A stretch of DNA of 64,000 nt from CBDFLT01 sp965249225 (GTDB lineage Bacteria; Chloroflexota; Dehalococcoidia; Lucifugimonadales; G963668185), in contig CBDFLT010000009.1 in NCBI GenBank assembly GCA_965249225.1, forward strand, positions 558,001 through 622,000. Reading direction: 5' to 3'. The position numbers were made by a program, and so were the translations under genes. Shown here piece by piece: positions 1 to 8,817 of this stretch. The notes below the pieces were generated by a model, which was not told the DNA's origin, did not search any database, and saw only the letters and a list, made by a program, of their open reading frames with translations. Positions within the stretch are counted from its first letter, which is position 1, and each line of letters starts with the position of its first letter.

Positions 1-77
1 GACGGCGAACCCACCGTCCGCCCTAAACCCCCCGACAAGCTTCCGAGTGCGAGCCGCGGCCGAGGAAGGCAACCTTT

Positions 78-107
78 TTGACACCACCACTTATGGAAGC
101 ATATAGT
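78..107 (+). promoter_or_regulatory. Sigma-70-type promoter upstream of comEA
   Basis: A perfect TTGACA (78-83) and TATAGT (102-107) are separated by 18 bp, placing the transcription start about 20 bp before the comEA start codon. Seen directly; activity is inferred. Confidence 0.6.
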
Positions 108-136
108 GTGGGCTACCCCGCCTCAAGTCGTTTCCC

Positions 137-706
137 ATGAGATTTGTTCTCCCGGCGCTCCTGGCAATTGCTACTGTTACCGCGGTCTCAGGCGGAGTAG
201 TGCTCCTCGTCCGAGACCGGTCATCGAGCGGCGGAGTCGAGATCATCCTCCCCACCGCAACCTCCGAGTCCGTCGTCGATGTGAAGGTGTACCTCAGCGG
301 CGCGGTTAAGGTCCCCGGGGTTTACGACATCGGAGAAGGCGCACGCCTGAGCGACGCCATCCAGGCGGCCGGCGGGCCGACCGAAGACGCCGACCTCACG
401 GCCGTCAACCTGGCGATACGGGTGAAAGACCAGGACCACTGGCATATACCCAAAGCGGGCGAGGCGGTCGAGGCTCGACAGGGTCCGGAGGCAGCCCGGA
501 CCAGCGGTTCAGGCAAGCTGAACCTTAACACGGCCTCGGCAGAAGAGCTGATGGACTTGCCGGGGATCGGAGAAGTGAGAGCGGAGGCAATCCTGCGCTT
601 TCGCGAGGCCAATGGCCCCTTGACCAGCCTCGAGGAGCTTCTGGCCGTAACCGGCATCGGTCCAACTATTCTGGAAGGCATCAGGGACCTCGTCGAGATA
701 CGCTGA
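137..706 (+). CDS. comEA: ComEA-type helix-hairpin-helix DNA uptake protein
   Basis: Membrane-anchored DNA receptor of the natural transformation machinery, 189 aa. Residues about 4-25 form an N-terminal membrane anchor. Residues 47-108 resemble an SLBB domain (VYLSGAVKVPGVY). Residues 127-189 form the double helix-hairpin-helix with NLNTA, LPGIG and VTGIG motifs that binds duplex DNA. Family knowledge: ComEA binds incoming DNA outside the membrane and hands it to the ComEC channel, which is encoded two genes downstream. A promoter lies just upstream. The intervening MscS gene separates comEA from comEC, unlike the usual comEA-comEC pair. Length and domain order are normal for the family. Confidence 0.93.
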   Translation: MRFVLPALLAIATVTAVSGGVVLLVRDRSSSGGVEIILPTATSESVVDVKVYLSGAVKVPGVYDIGEGARLSDAIQAAGGPTEDADLTAVNLAIRVKDQDHWHIPKAGEAVEARQGPEAARTSGSGKLNLNTASAEELMDLPGIGEVRAEAILRFREANGPLTSLEELLAVTGIGPTILEGIRDLVEIR

Positions 707-823
707 CCTTCGTACAGAAGTAACCTAACCTACGGTCGATCAGTCGAAATCACCGGCGCCAAGTTACTAAAATGCCTTGTCATTCCGGCCCACCCGTCTA
801 AGAATAGTTAGCGGAGGTGGGCG

Positions 824-1948
824 ATGCCACCGGAAGCAATCCGCGTGTCTGAGCTGTGGGGGCCTCTGTGGGCTCTAGGCGTCTTCATGGTGCTGACCCT
901 GATAGCGGCCATCGCACAGGTCATATTTCAGGTCATCGTAAAAAGACGAACAGCCGCCGCGCCGGACGCTATTGACACCCAGATATTCGCCACGATAAAG
1001 GGCCCTCTGGTCCTCTTTCTCCTAATCCTCGGGCTTTTCCTGGGTTTCACTATTCTCACGGACCTGGAGAGCGATACATACGACGTTCTCGAAGGATGGG
1101 ACGAATGGGCCCGTGGGGCTTGGACCGTGGTGGTAATTGCAGAGGTGGCTTACCTCGTTTCGCAGCTCACCCAGGTCCTGATATCCTGGTACGTGCGTAC
1201 CCTTGCGGCTCGGACCGGTGCGGGAGTTGAGGCCAGGCTGCTTCCCCCGGTCAGGCGAATACTTCCGGTCGTGATCTACGCGGTCGCCGCCCTGGTGGCC
1301 CTGGACGGCCTCGACGTCTCCATCAGCCCCTTGCTGGCCGGTTTCGGTATCGGCGGCATAGCTGTGGCTCTGGCCGTTCAGCCTACCCTCAGCAACTTCT
1401 TCTCCGGGACGTACCTGGTTACCGAAGGAGAGCTCAAGGTGGGGGATTTCATCGAGTTAGACGGCGGTCCTTCAGGGTACGTAGAAGATGTGGGATGGCG
1501 CAGCACCAAGATCCGCAGCCGGTTCAACAACCTGGTGATCGTCCCTAACTCCAAGATGGCCGACACCATCGTGACCAACTACTATAGCCCGACGCCGGCC
1601 ATGAACGTGATTGTAAACTGCGGTGTCAGCTATGACTCCGACCTCGCCCACGTGGAGATGGTCGCCACGGAGGTGGCCCGGCAGGTCATCGCCGAATCAC
1701 CCCATGCCGTGACGGACACCGAGCCCTTTTTCGGCTTTTCAACCTTCGGCGACTCCAACATCGACTTCTGGGTCTTTGTACAGGCCGCCGACCGGATAGG
1801 CAGCTTCTCGCTGACAAGCGCGCTCATCAAGGGCATTCACGCCCGGTTCAACGAAGAGGGGATCGAGATAAACTACCCCGTGCGCAAGCTGTTGTCTCCG
1901 GCGTCCAACGGCCCCCCGCCAGTGTTACAGACACAGCAAAACGACTAA
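824..1948 (+). CDS. MscS-family mechanosensitive ion channel
   Basis: Small-conductance mechanosensitive channel protein of 374 aa. Several hydrophobic segments occupy residues about 12-40, 60-82, 100-125 and 145-170. They are followed by the MscS pore helix/beta-domain signature (FGIGGIAVALAVQPTLSN, then a stretch with GDFIELD) and the cytoplasmic alpha/beta domain with VPNSKMAD. The start is fixed by the Shine-Dalgarno GGAGGT at 813-818. Family role: tension-gated release of solutes on osmotic downshock; paralogues can be ligand- or voltage-modulated, so the physiological stimulus is unknown. It lies between comEA and comEC, only 15 bp before comEC, and is likely co-transcribed with it. Confidence 0.9.
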   Translation: MPPEAIRVSELWGPLWALGVFMVLTLIAAIAQVIFQVIVKRRTAAAPDAIDTQIFATIKGPLVLFLLILGLFLGFTILTDLESDTYDVLEGWDEWARGAWTVVVIAEVAYLVSQLTQVLISWYVRTLAARTGAGVEARLLPPVRRILPVVIYAVAALVALDGLDVSISPLLAGFGIGGIAVALAVQPTLSNFFSGTYLVTEGELKVGDFIELDGGPSGYVEDVGWRSTKIRSRFNNLVIVPNSKMADTIVTNYYSPTPAMNVIVNCGVSYDSDLAHVEMVATEVARQVIAESPHAVTDTEPFFGFSTFGDSNIDFWVFVQAADRIGSFSLTSALIKGIHARFNEEGIEINYPVRKLLSPASNGPPPVLQTQQND

Positions 1949-1963
1949 GACGGCCAACACCCC

Positions 1964-4402
1964 ATGACCATCCTGGCCCTCGCCGCCGCCTGGCTGGTGG
2001 GCGTGTACCTCGCCCTAGAGTGGGATGTCTCCACGGCCCCTCTGGCGCTCTTCACCGCCGCCTCGCTGCTGATGGGCGCACTGGTCTTCACCCTCCGACG
2101 GTCCCCACTCCTGGCGCTGCTCCCACTAGCCCTGTTACTGGGGATTCTCCGGGTCGAGGTCCTCAGCGACGACGGCACGTTCTCGCTATCTCAATTCCAC
2201 GGGAGCCGCGCGGTGCAGGTCCGGGGAGTCGCAATAAGCGACCCCGAGTCGGTGGGCAACGCCACCAGGCTGCGTCTGAGCGTAGAGGAAATCCTACTGG
2301 ACGACGGGTGGACCGAGGTAAAGGGCGATACGCTGGTCACACTCAGAGAGAGCGCAGAACTGACGCGCAAACGCGACAGGCCCTACTTCCGTTATGGGGA
2401 CCGGTTGTTGCTGGAGGGAGCCCTGAGTGATCCTCCAACCCTGGAGGATTTCGACTATCCCACGTACCTGGCCCGGCAGGGTATAGGCTCCGTAATGTCC
2501 TTCCCGGAGGCCACCTTGCTGGACGAAGGCGAGGGCAATCCCTTTTACCAGGGACTCTACACCGCGCGGCGTTCTCTGGGCCGGTCCCTTGCGGGTGTCC
2601 TGCCGGAGCCGCAGGCGTCGCTGGGTCAAGCTCTTCTGCTGGGTCTCCGCGGCACCCTCCCCGAGGGGTTGGTCAAAAACTTTCGTGACACCGGCGCATC
2701 CCATCTGTTGGCCATCTCCGGGTTACACGTCGGGGTACTGATGGGGATAGGGATCGCGGCGAGCCAGGGCATCTTCGGCAGGAGGCGGCAGGTCTATCTG
2801 ATAGTACCTCTGGTTCTGGTCTGGCTGTACGCGCTCACCGCAGGTATGTCCCCTTCGGTAGCCCGGGCCGCCGTCATGGGGACCGTGTACATGGCCGCCC
2901 TTGGGCTGGGTCGGCCTAGAAGCGTGCTGCCGGCGCTCGGATTCGCCGCTGCGGTAATGGTGGCAATCAGTCCCAACGCGCTGCTGCACGTGTCTTTCCA
3001 GCTCAGCTTCGCCGCTGTGGCGGGGATCGCGTTGTGGGCAGAGCCTCTGGGGCGACTTCTCGGCGCCGTCGCCGAGCGAGATCCCGCCTCCGGCCCCACA
3101 CCCACAGGGCTCAGGACGCTGGCGGCAAGCCTGGCAGCGGTGACCATCGCCGCGACCATCGCCACCCTGCCACTGGTCGCCTTCCACTTCCACCAGATAT
3201 CGATTCTCGGAGTGCCCACCACGATCCTGGCCCTGCCCTCGCTGCCGGCGGTCCTGGTAACACAGGCGGCGGCCGGACTTGTGGGCCTTGTGAGCGAAAC
3301 AGCGGCCGCGCCGTTTGCCTGGCTCGCCTGGCTGGCGACCTCATACCTAGAGGGTATTGTCAGCCTGCTCGCGCGTCTACCCGTGGGGTCCGTCGAAACC
3401 GGGCGGATCGCGCCCGGCCTGGTGTGGGCATACTACGGGCTACTGGTGGTGGTTTTCACATGGGCGGGTAGCAGGCGGACCGTGGGGCGGTGGATGCATC
3501 ACGTTCCATCGCTCAAAGCAACTCCCAGTCCTCTAGCAAGGACCGTTGGCTGGTGGGCGGTGGCCGTGCTTATGTCGGTAAGCGCGCTGCTATGGATAGC
3601 CGCGCTCTCTCTACCCGACGGCAAGCTCCACATCGCCTTCCTGGACGTGGGACAAGGCGACGCAGTCCTCATCACGACTCCCGCGGGAAAGCAGGTCCTG
3701 GTGGATGGAGGCCCCGACCCTCTCTCGGCGGTGCGGGCGCTGAGCGACCGAATGGGGTTTCGGGACCGCACAGTGGAACTGGTGGTCCTGACCCACCCCC
3801 ACGGCGACCATGTTACCGGCCTGGTGGAGGTGCTATCTCGGTACGGCGTCGAGCACATTGTGGAGCGGGAAATCCAGTTCGCGGGCGCAGTATATCAGGC
3901 CTGGCGGAAGGGGGTTGCGGAGGAGGGCGCAGAGGTTACCCAGGCCCAGAGGGGACAGGTGATCGTACTGGACGACGGGGTGTTCATACAGGTGCTCAAT
4001 CCTCCGGACACGCTGCTACAGGGCACATCTTCCGACGAAAACAACGCCTCGGTGGTCATGAGGCTGGTCTATGGGGAAGTCAGCTTCCTCCTGACGGGGG
4101 ACGTGTTCAGCGAGGTCGAGGCGAGCTTAGTCTCGAGTAGTGCGCCGTTAGACAGCGACGTACTGAAAGTGGCGCACCACGGCAGCCGCAGCTCATCGCT
4201 GGAGATCTTTCTGGACGCGGTGAGCCCCTCTGTCGCCATCATTTCATTGGGCGAAAGTAACCGTTTCGGCCATCCGCACCCGGAGGTGATGGACGCACTG
4301 CGGCAACGTGTGCCCGACGACATGGTCTTCCTGACCCGCGATAGTGGCACCATCGAGTTCATCACCGACGGCGAACGTCTGACGATGAAGACCGAACGGT
4401 GA
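1964..4402 (+). CDS. comEC: ComEC/Rec2 DNA internalization channel
   Basis: Polytopic protein of 812 aa that transports single-stranded DNA across the cytoplasmic membrane during transformation. An N-terminal hydrophobic/DUF4131 region comes first. The central competence domain (about residues 230-500) contains the typical HLLAISGLHVG motif. A C-terminal metallo-beta-lactamase-like domain starts near residue 555 with LDVGQGDAVL and carries the metal-binding THPHGDH near residue 610, then the KVAHHGSR and GHPHP motifs. Presence of these ligands suggests an intact nuclease-like domain thought to degrade the non-transported strand. Full length for the family. Together with comEA it indicates a DNA uptake system, although type IV pilus genes are not in this window. 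Confidence 0.95.
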   Translation: MTILALAAAWLVGVYLALEWDVSTAPLALFTAASLLMGALVFTLRRSPLLALLPLALLLGILRVEVLSDDGTFSLSQFHGSRAVQVRGVAISDPESVGNATRLRLSVEEILLDDGWTEVKGDTLVTLRESAELTRKRDRPYFRYGDRLLLEGALSDPPTLEDFDYPTYLARQGIGSVMSFPEATLLDEGEGNPFYQGLYTARRSLGRSLAGVLPEPQASLGQALLLGLRGTLPEGLVKNFRDTGASHLLAISGLHVGVLMGIGIAASQGIFGRRRQVYLIVPLVLVWLYALTAGMSPSVARAAVMGTVYMAALGLGRPRSVLPALGFAAAVMVAISPNALLHVSFQLSFAAVAGIALWAEPLGRLLGAVAERDPASGPTPTGLRTLAASLAAVTIAATIATLPLVAFHFHQISILGVPTTILALPSLPAVLVTQAAAGLVGLVSETAAAPFAWLAWLATSYLEGIVSLLARLPVGSVETGRIAPGLVWAYYGLLVVVFTWAGSRRTVGRWMHHVPSLKATPSPLARTVGWWAVAVLMSVSALLWIAALSLPDGKLHIAFLDVGQGDAVLITTPAGKQVLVDGGPDPLSAVRALSDRMGFRDRTVELVVLTHPHGDHVTGLVEVLSRYGVEHIVEREIQFAGAVYQAWRKGVAEEGAEVTQAQRGQVIVLDDGVFIQVLNPPDTLLQGTSSDENNASVVMRLVYGEVSFLLTGDVFSEVEASLVSSSAPLDSDVLKVAHHGSRSSSLEIFLDAVSPSVAIISLGESNRFGHPHPEVMDALRQRVPDDMVFLTRDSGTIEFITDGERLTMKTER

Positions 4403-4417
4403 CCTTGCCGGACGGTG

Positions 4418-4426
4418 TGCTATACT
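4418..4426 (+). promoter_or_regulatory. Extended -10 promoter for rph
   Basis: TGCTATACT fits the extended -10 consensus TGnTATAAT, with no convincing -35 box. The predicted transcript starts near 4433, before the ribosome-binding site at 4444-4450. This excludes start codons further upstream. Confidence 0.5.
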
Positions 4427-4456
4427 CGCGTGCACGTTCGCCAGGGAGGGATGCTT

Positions 4457-5179
4457 TTGAATCGTGTCGACGGCCGCGCTCCAGACCAGCTCAGGCCGGT
4501 GCGGATAGAGCCCAACGCCCAGCTCTACGCCGAGGGCTCTGTGGTAATCGAGACCGGACGGACCCGGGTGCTGTGCGCGGCCAGCGTGGAGGACGGGGTG
4601 CCCCCTTTCCTGAAGGACGCCGGCCGGGGATGGGTGACCGCCGAGTACGGGATGCTCCCCAGGGCCACCTCGACGCGGTCTCCACGTGAGGTCTCCACTG
4701 GGGGACGCCGCGGACGGACACAGGAGATCCAGCGGCTGATCGGCCGTTCCCTGAGGGCTGCCATGGACCTAGAGGCGTTGGGCGCCCGCACGGTGACGGT
4801 GGACTGCGACGTGCTGCAGGCCGACGGCGGAACACGCACCGCCGCCGTAACAGGGGCGTACGTGGCGCTGTACCAGGCCCTCCAAAAGCTGGTAAACGAC
4901 AAGACCATTAGCTCTCTCCCACTCAAGTGCGCCGTCGCCGCCACCAGCGTCGGCGTGTTAGACGGCCAGGTGCTGCTGGACCTCTGCTACGAGGAGGACT
5001 CCCAGGCCGACGCGGACTTCAACGTCGTGATGACAGACCGAGGTGAGTTCGTGGAGATCCAGGGAACAGCGGAGGGTCGGGCCTTCCCTCGCGCGGCCCT
5101 GGACGAGGTGTTGGCCCTGGCCCAGCGGGGAATTTCAGAGCTCTTCGAGGCTCAGAACGCGGCCATCAGGGGCCTCTGA
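4457..5179 (+). CDS. rph: Ribonuclease PH
   Basis: Phosphorolytic 3'-5' exoribonuclease that trims tRNA 3' ends, 240 aa. I chose the TTG at 4457 because GGGAGGG (4444-4450) is 6 bp upstream and the protein then begins MNRVDGRAPDQLRPV, matching the conserved family start. Earlier in-frame ATGs at 4415 and 4451 are badly placed relative to the promoter and ribosome-binding site. Recognisable motifs include GWVTAEYGMLPRAT, the basic TGGRRGRTQEIQRLIGRSLR stretch, and DCDVLQADGGTRTA at the phosphate-binding active site. Length matches the family (about 240 aa). It is the last gene before the rpmH promoter. Confidence 0.95.
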   Translation: MNRVDGRAPDQLRPVRIEPNAQLYAEGSVVIETGRTRVLCAASVEDGVPPFLKDAGRGWVTAEYGMLPRATSTRSPREVSTGGRRGRTQEIQRLIGRSLRAAMDLEALGARTVTVDCDVLQADGGTRTAAVTGAYVALYQALQKLVNDKTISSLPLKCAVAATSVGVLDGQVLLDLCYEEDSQADADFNVVMTDRGEFVEIQGTAEGRAFPRAALDEVLALAQRGISELFEAQNAAIRGL

Positions 5180-5238
5180 GGGTGTGGCTTTGGCTCAAGA
5201 CGAAGCCCGAAGTGTCGGGGTGCGGAGGAGGCGCCGCA

Positions 5239-5268
5239 TTGACACTAGTTTCGGGCAGTGGGTATAAT
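5239..5268 (+). promoter_or_regulatory. Strong promoter for the rpmH-rnpA operon
   Basis: Consensus TTGACA (5239-5244) and consensus TATAAT (5263-5268) with an 18-bp spacer. This is the closest match to the sigma-70 consensus in the window, fitting high-level ribosomal protein expression. Confidence 0.75.
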
Positions 5269-5293
5269 CGGCTGGAACCCTGAGCTACTTTCT

Positions 5294-5431
5294 ATGCCCA
5301 AGCGAACGTACCAACCCCGAAAGCGACGGCGCGCCAGAGTACACGGCTTCAGAGCGCGGATGAGCACCCGTGGCGGACGTAACGTTCTGAGGCGCCGCAT
5401 GTTCAAGGGCCGAACCCGGCTCACCGTGTGA
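5294..5431 (+). CDS. rpmH: 50S ribosomal protein L34
   Basis: A 45-aa, strongly basic protein starting MPKRTYQPRKRRRARVHGFR and ending with RTRLTV, the conserved pattern of bL34 (KRTYQP, HGFRARM, GRNVLRRR). Length is typical (44-46 aa). It follows a near-perfect promoter and precedes rnpA, the almost universal bacterial order. No clear Shine-Dalgarno is seen immediately upstream of the ATG. Confidence 0.96.
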   Translation: MPKRTYQPRKRRRARVHGFRARMSTRGGRNVLRRRMFKGRTRLTV

Positions 5432-5464
5432 CTCTGGTTTCCTCTATCCAAAGTCCTACGGCCC

Positions 5465-5803
5465 ATGCGCCGAAACCAGCGCCTCACTAAGTCAGACGAT
5501 TTCAGGTTGGTACAGGGAGAGGGGCGCAGGGGCGCCGACAGCCTGCTGGTACTAGCAGTCCGGCCCAACGGCTTGGAGACGAGCCGGTTCGGCTTTTCCG
5601 TCGGCAAGTGGCTGGGGAAGGCGGTCGTAAGGAATACTATCAAGCGGAGGCTCAGGGAGGTGGCACAGTTGAGTCACGTACAGCCCGGATGGGACTTGGT
5701 CGTGATAGCCCGTAGGGAAGCGTCTTCCGCCGACTTTCGAAAACTCAGGCACTCTATGACGAATCTCCTCCGACGCGCGGGGGTCGAGATGGCTTCGCCG
5801 TAG
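5465..5803 (+). CDS. rnpA: Ribonuclease P protein component
   Basis: Protein subunit of RNase P, which with the RNA subunit removes tRNA 5' leaders; 112 aa. It starts MRRNQRLTKSDDFRLV. It carries the RNR signature GKAVVRNTIKRRLRE (about residues 52-66) on the conserved basic helix, and the FSVGKW substrate-binding region. It sits 33 bp after rpmH and 8 bp before yidD, consistent with one operon. The RNase P RNA gene is not in this window. Confidence 0.94.
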   Translation: MRRNQRLTKSDDFRLVQGEGRRGADSLLVLAVRPNGLETSRFGFSVGKWLGKAVVRNTIKRRLREVAQLSHVQPGWDLVVIARREASSADFRKLRHSMTNLLRRAGVEMASP

Positions 5804-5811
5804 GGCCTTTC

Positions 5812-6024
5812 ATGACGCAAAAGCTGGCTCTCCAACTCATACGGCTGTACCAGTCGGCCATATCCCCATACGTGCGGGGCTACTGCCGCCACTCTCCATC
5901 CTGTTCCAATTATGCCCACGAAGCTCTCTCAACGTATGGCCCGGCAAAAGGGACCTGGTTGGCCGTGCGGCGTATCGGACGATGCCGTCCGCTCGGTACC
6001 AGTGGATACGACCCGGTCCCCTAG
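5812..6024 (+). CDS. yidD: Membrane protein insertion efficiency factor YidD
   Basis: Small 70-aa protein with the family pattern: LIRLYQSAISPYVRGYCR, SPSCSNYAHEAL, then R..RCRPLGTSGYDPVP at the C terminus. Several conserved cysteines are present. Known role: an amphipathic, membrane-associated protein that helps YidC/Sec insertion. It lies between rnpA and (one gene later) yidC, the usual context. Confidence 0.93.
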   Translation: MTQKLALQLIRLYQSAISPYVRGYCRHSPSCSNYAHEALSTYGPAKGTWLAVRRIGRCRPLGTSGYDPVP

Positions 6025-7231
6025 CCCGGCAGGTCCGTCCTCGTCGCGCGAACGTGTCCCCTCGTGGCTCTGCGCGCGCACCGGAGGAGGCAGAACGAGC
6101 TCCGCGTTAAGCCTCAACATACGCCTGATTTTTGCAATTCAGATAGTCCTTCTGCTGGTTGTGGCCGGGTGCGCCCAGATCTCCACGCCGAATGGTTCGC
6201 CCGCCGGCATAGTAGTCGGCGACGCCCTGATAATCGGGACGACGGCAGGTGAACTGGTGGCGCTGGACACCGAGACCGGGGAGACGCTGCGGAGCTTTGA
6301 GCTAAGAGGGGAGGTGGAGGACCGGGCTATTTACGGGACCCCCGCGGTGGCCGGAGAGAGGGTGTTCGTAGGCGGATACGACGGCGGGCTTTATGCCCTG
6401 ACAACCGGCCTGGAACTTAAGTGGCACGAAACCATAGGGGAGGGAGAGCCGATCGTTGGAAGCCCGGTCGTGGTCGGTGAGACGGTGCTTGTGGGCTCTT
6501 CCGACGGGTACATGTACGCCTTCGACTACGACTTCGACTCCGACGAAGGCTCCGAGCGGTGGAGGTTCCCGACAGGCGGTAAGGTATGGGCCACGCCCAC
6601 GGTGATGGACGGGGTCGTGTACTTCGGGTCGATGGACCACAACGTCTACGCCGTGCGCCTCGAAGACGGGACCAAGGTATGGGAGTCTCCAACCGACGGC
6701 TCAGTGGTCGCCAAAGTGCTGGTGATCAGGGACATAGTCTATGCAGGGTCGTTCGACGGCAACCTGTACGCGCTCGACGCCAAGACCGGGGAGGAGCTTC
6801 TGCGCTTTGAGGACGCCAAGAACTGGTACTGGGCCGATGCCGTCGCAACGGCCGACACCATCTACGCGCCGTCACTGGATGGCAATCTGTACGCCCTGAG
6901 CCTAGACACTCTAGAGCTGCAATGGCCTCCCCTGGAAACCGACGGACCGCTCATCGGCTCACCGGCGATCGTCGGCGACTGGATCGCGGTGCCCTCCAAG
7001 GACGGGTGGGTCTGGCTTGCCCGGCTGAAGAGCGGAGGCGGCCGACGTGAGTGTAATATCGAAAGCAAGGTCTACTCGTTGGAGGCGGACGGCGAAGTCG
7101 TGTACCTGGCGGCCAGCGACAAGTCTATCCGCGCTCTGAAAATCGACACGAACGGTGACCCGGACGAAGAGTGGGCCCGCTTCACCGACAGGGACGGGCC
7201 TGAGACGGGCGACCGAAACAGGCCCTGCTAG
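6002..7231 (+). CDS. PQQ/BamB-like beta-propeller lipoprotein between yidD and yidC
   Basis: About 410 aa. A hydrophobic signal segment ending in the lipobox LVVAGC is followed by seven or so repeats of the form VxGdxVyvGsxDGxlYALdxxTGxxxW. These are PQQ-type propeller blades as in BamB. The start codon is a problem: the reading frame is open from 5912, but no ATG, GTG or TTG lies close to the signal peptide. The nearest canonical start is GTG 6002, overlapping yidD and giving an unusually long n-region. GGAGGAGG at 6083-6090 is followed in frame only by ACG (6095), TTA and ATA. The product is probably attached to the outer face of the cytoplasmic membrane. A role in membrane protein assembly is suggested only by its position; BamB itself works at an outer membrane, for which I see no genes here. 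Confidence 0.8.
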   Translation: MDTTRSPSPAGPSSSRERVPSWLCARTGGGRTSSALSLNIRLIFAIQIVLLLVVAGCAQISTPNGSPAGIVVGDALIIGTTAGELVALDTETGETLRSFELRGEVEDRAIYGTPAVAGERVFVGGYDGGLYALTTGLELKWHETIGEGEPIVGSPVVVGETVLVGSSDGYMYAFDYDFDSDEGSERWRFPTGGKVWATPTVMDGVVYFGSMDHNVYAVRLEDGTKVWESPTDGSVVAKVLVIRDIVYAGSFDGNLYALDAKTGEELLRFEDAKNWYWADAVATADTIYAPSLDGNLYALSLDTLELQWPPLETDGPLIGSPAIVGDWIAVPSKDGWVWLARLKSGGGRRECNIESKVYSLEADGEVVYLAASDKSIRALKIDTNGDPDEEWARFTDRDGPETGDRNRPC

Positions 7232-7250
7232 GGAGGACGTTGGGTTAATC

Positions 7251-8171
7251 GTGGAAGTTATCGGCGAGATATGGAACCAGATCATCATCCGGCCGATGAT
7301 CAACAGCCTGATAGTTCTCTACCAGGTGTTCTTCAGCAACTTCGGCCTGAGCATCATTATCTTCACCGTGGCGATCCGCGGGATCATGTTCCCCCTGACG
7401 TTGAAGCAGAGCCGCCAGATAAAGGCCATGTCCGCGCTCCAGCCCAAGATCAAGGAGATCCAGGAGCGATACAAAAACGAGAAGGACAAGGTCTCACGGG
7501 AGACCCTGAGCCTCTACAAGAAGCAGGGCGTCAATCCGCTGGGATGTCTGGGGCCGCTGGCCATCCAGTTCCCCATCTTTATAGGGCTCTACCAGGCCCT
7601 GCGTCTAACCCTGCCCTCCACTCCCGAGAGGCTGACGAGCCTGGCCGAGAAGCTGTACTCGGGGCTCCCTCTGGTGCACCGGGCCGTGCCGCTGGACAGC
7701 AACTTCCTGGGAATGGACCTAGCGAGGGTCTCGTCCGAACTGGGCGCCGCCGGAATGCTGCTGGCGTTTCTGGTGGGCGGCTCCATGTGGGCCATGCAGA
7801 AGATGACCGCCACGCCGGCCGCCGACCCGCGACAACAGTCCACCACCAGGATGATGCTGTGGATGATGCCGATCATGTTCGGGTTCTTCACCCTGTCTTT
7901 TCAGGCCGGGCTTGCAGTGTACTGGGTAATCTCAAACATCGTAGGTATCGCGATCCAGGGGTTCGTCACGGGCTGGGGGCCCCTGGAATCCGTGCTCTCT
8001 TTCCGACGTTCCGAGCAACCGGCCGCGGCGGAGGCGTTGGTATCCCCGGCGAAGGAGGTGGCAACCGATGAAGACGATAGAGATAACGGCCAAGACGCCC
8101 GAAGAAGCCATAGAAATCGCCCTAAAGGAGCTAGACGCAGATCGCGCAGAAGTCGAAATAGACGTCGTTAG
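7251..8171 (+). CDS. yidC: YidC/Oxa1 membrane protein insertase
   Basis: Insertase of about 306 aa, starting at GTG 7251 (IGEIWNQIIIRPM). The Oxa1 core has five hydrophobic segments. Family sequences such as TLKQSRQIKAMSALQPKIKE and KKQGVNPLGCLGPLAIQFP mark the cytoplasmic loop and second transmembrane segment. The C-terminal tail is very Arg-rich, as in many Gram-positive-type YidC proteins that contact the ribosome. The last 104 nt overlap jag in another frame, which is unusual. An upstream in-frame ATG at 7155 would add residues overlapping the propeller gene and is unlikely. Confidence 0.93.
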   Translation: MEVIGEIWNQIIIRPMINSLIVLYQVFFSNFGLSIIIFTVAIRGIMFPLTLKQSRQIKAMSALQPKIKEIQERYKNEKDKVSRETLSLYKKQGVNPLGCLGPLAIQFPIFIGLYQALRLTLPSTPERLTSLAEKLYSGLPLVHRAVPLDSNFLGMDLARVSSELGAAGMLLAFLVGGSMWAMQKMTATPAADPRQQSTTRMMLWMMPIMFGFFTLSFQAGLAVYWVISNIVGIAIQGFVTGWGPLESVLSFRRSEQPAAAEALVSPAKEVATDEDDRDNGQDARRSHRNRPKGARRRSRRSRNRRR

Positions 8172-8709
8172 CCGGGGGAAAACCGGCCTCCTTGGCCTGG
8201 GCAGCGAGCCCGCCCGGGTTCGCGTTACGCTGCTGGAAACCCCCACGGACGTGGTAAAGATCGGCACCGGCATCCTTGAAACCCTCATCTCCCACATGGG
8301 TGTCGACGCCGTCGCCAGCCTCAAAAGTGCGCAGGGCGACGAGTTTGGGGGACCCGTCTTCGACATCGACGGAGACGACTCTGGTCTCTTGATCGGCCGA
8401 CGTGGGGAGACCCTGAGAGCCCTCCAGCTCCTGGTGAATCTTCTAGCCTCTCGAAAATTGGATACCAGGACCACTATTATGGTCGACGTGGCCGGATACC
8501 AGGAGAAGCGCATCAAGTCGCTTACCAGCCTCGCCGGGCGCGTCGCCCAGCGGGTCTCGGCCACCGGACACCCTATCGCCCTGGAACCCATGCCTCCTAA
8601 CGAGCGACGAATCGTCCACCTGGCCCTCGCCGACCATCCCGAGGTCGTCACCGAGAGCACAGGGGACCGCGAAGGACGACAGGTAGTGGTGGCCCCCAAA
8701 GGGGAGTAG
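8068..8709 (+). CDS. jag: Jag/KhpB (EloR) RNA-binding protein
   Basis: RNA-binding protein of 213 aa with three domains in order. The first is a Jag-N domain (residues about 1-50, TAKTPEEAIEIALKEL and SRGKTGLLGLG). The second is a KH domain with the GLLIGRRGETLRALQLLVN motif (about 112-130). The third is an R3H domain near residues 150-205 (MPPNERRIVHLAL). AAGGAGGTGGCAACCG precedes the ATG with good spacing. Its position after yidC is conserved across bacteria. Family work links it to KhpA and to cell elongation or division control, but the role in this lineage is not known. Confidence 0.92.
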   Translation: MKTIEITAKTPEEAIEIALKELDADRAEVEIDVVSRGKTGLLGLGSEPARVRVTLLETPTDVVKIGTGILETLISHMGVDAVASLKSAQGDEFGGPVFDIDGDDSGLLIGRRGETLRALQLLVNLLASRKLDTRTTIMVDVAGYQEKRIKSLTSLAGRVAQRVSATGHPIALEPMPPNERRIVHLALADHPEVVTESTGDREGRQVVVAPKGE

Positions 8710-8817
8710 CCACGCGGAAAAGACGTCCCCGCGCCCTGGAAAGGGCGATAACCGCCGAATCCCCCACAAGGGCGGGAAGGACGGGATCAGCCCAGGGCTG
8801 AAACACCGACGGCAACA

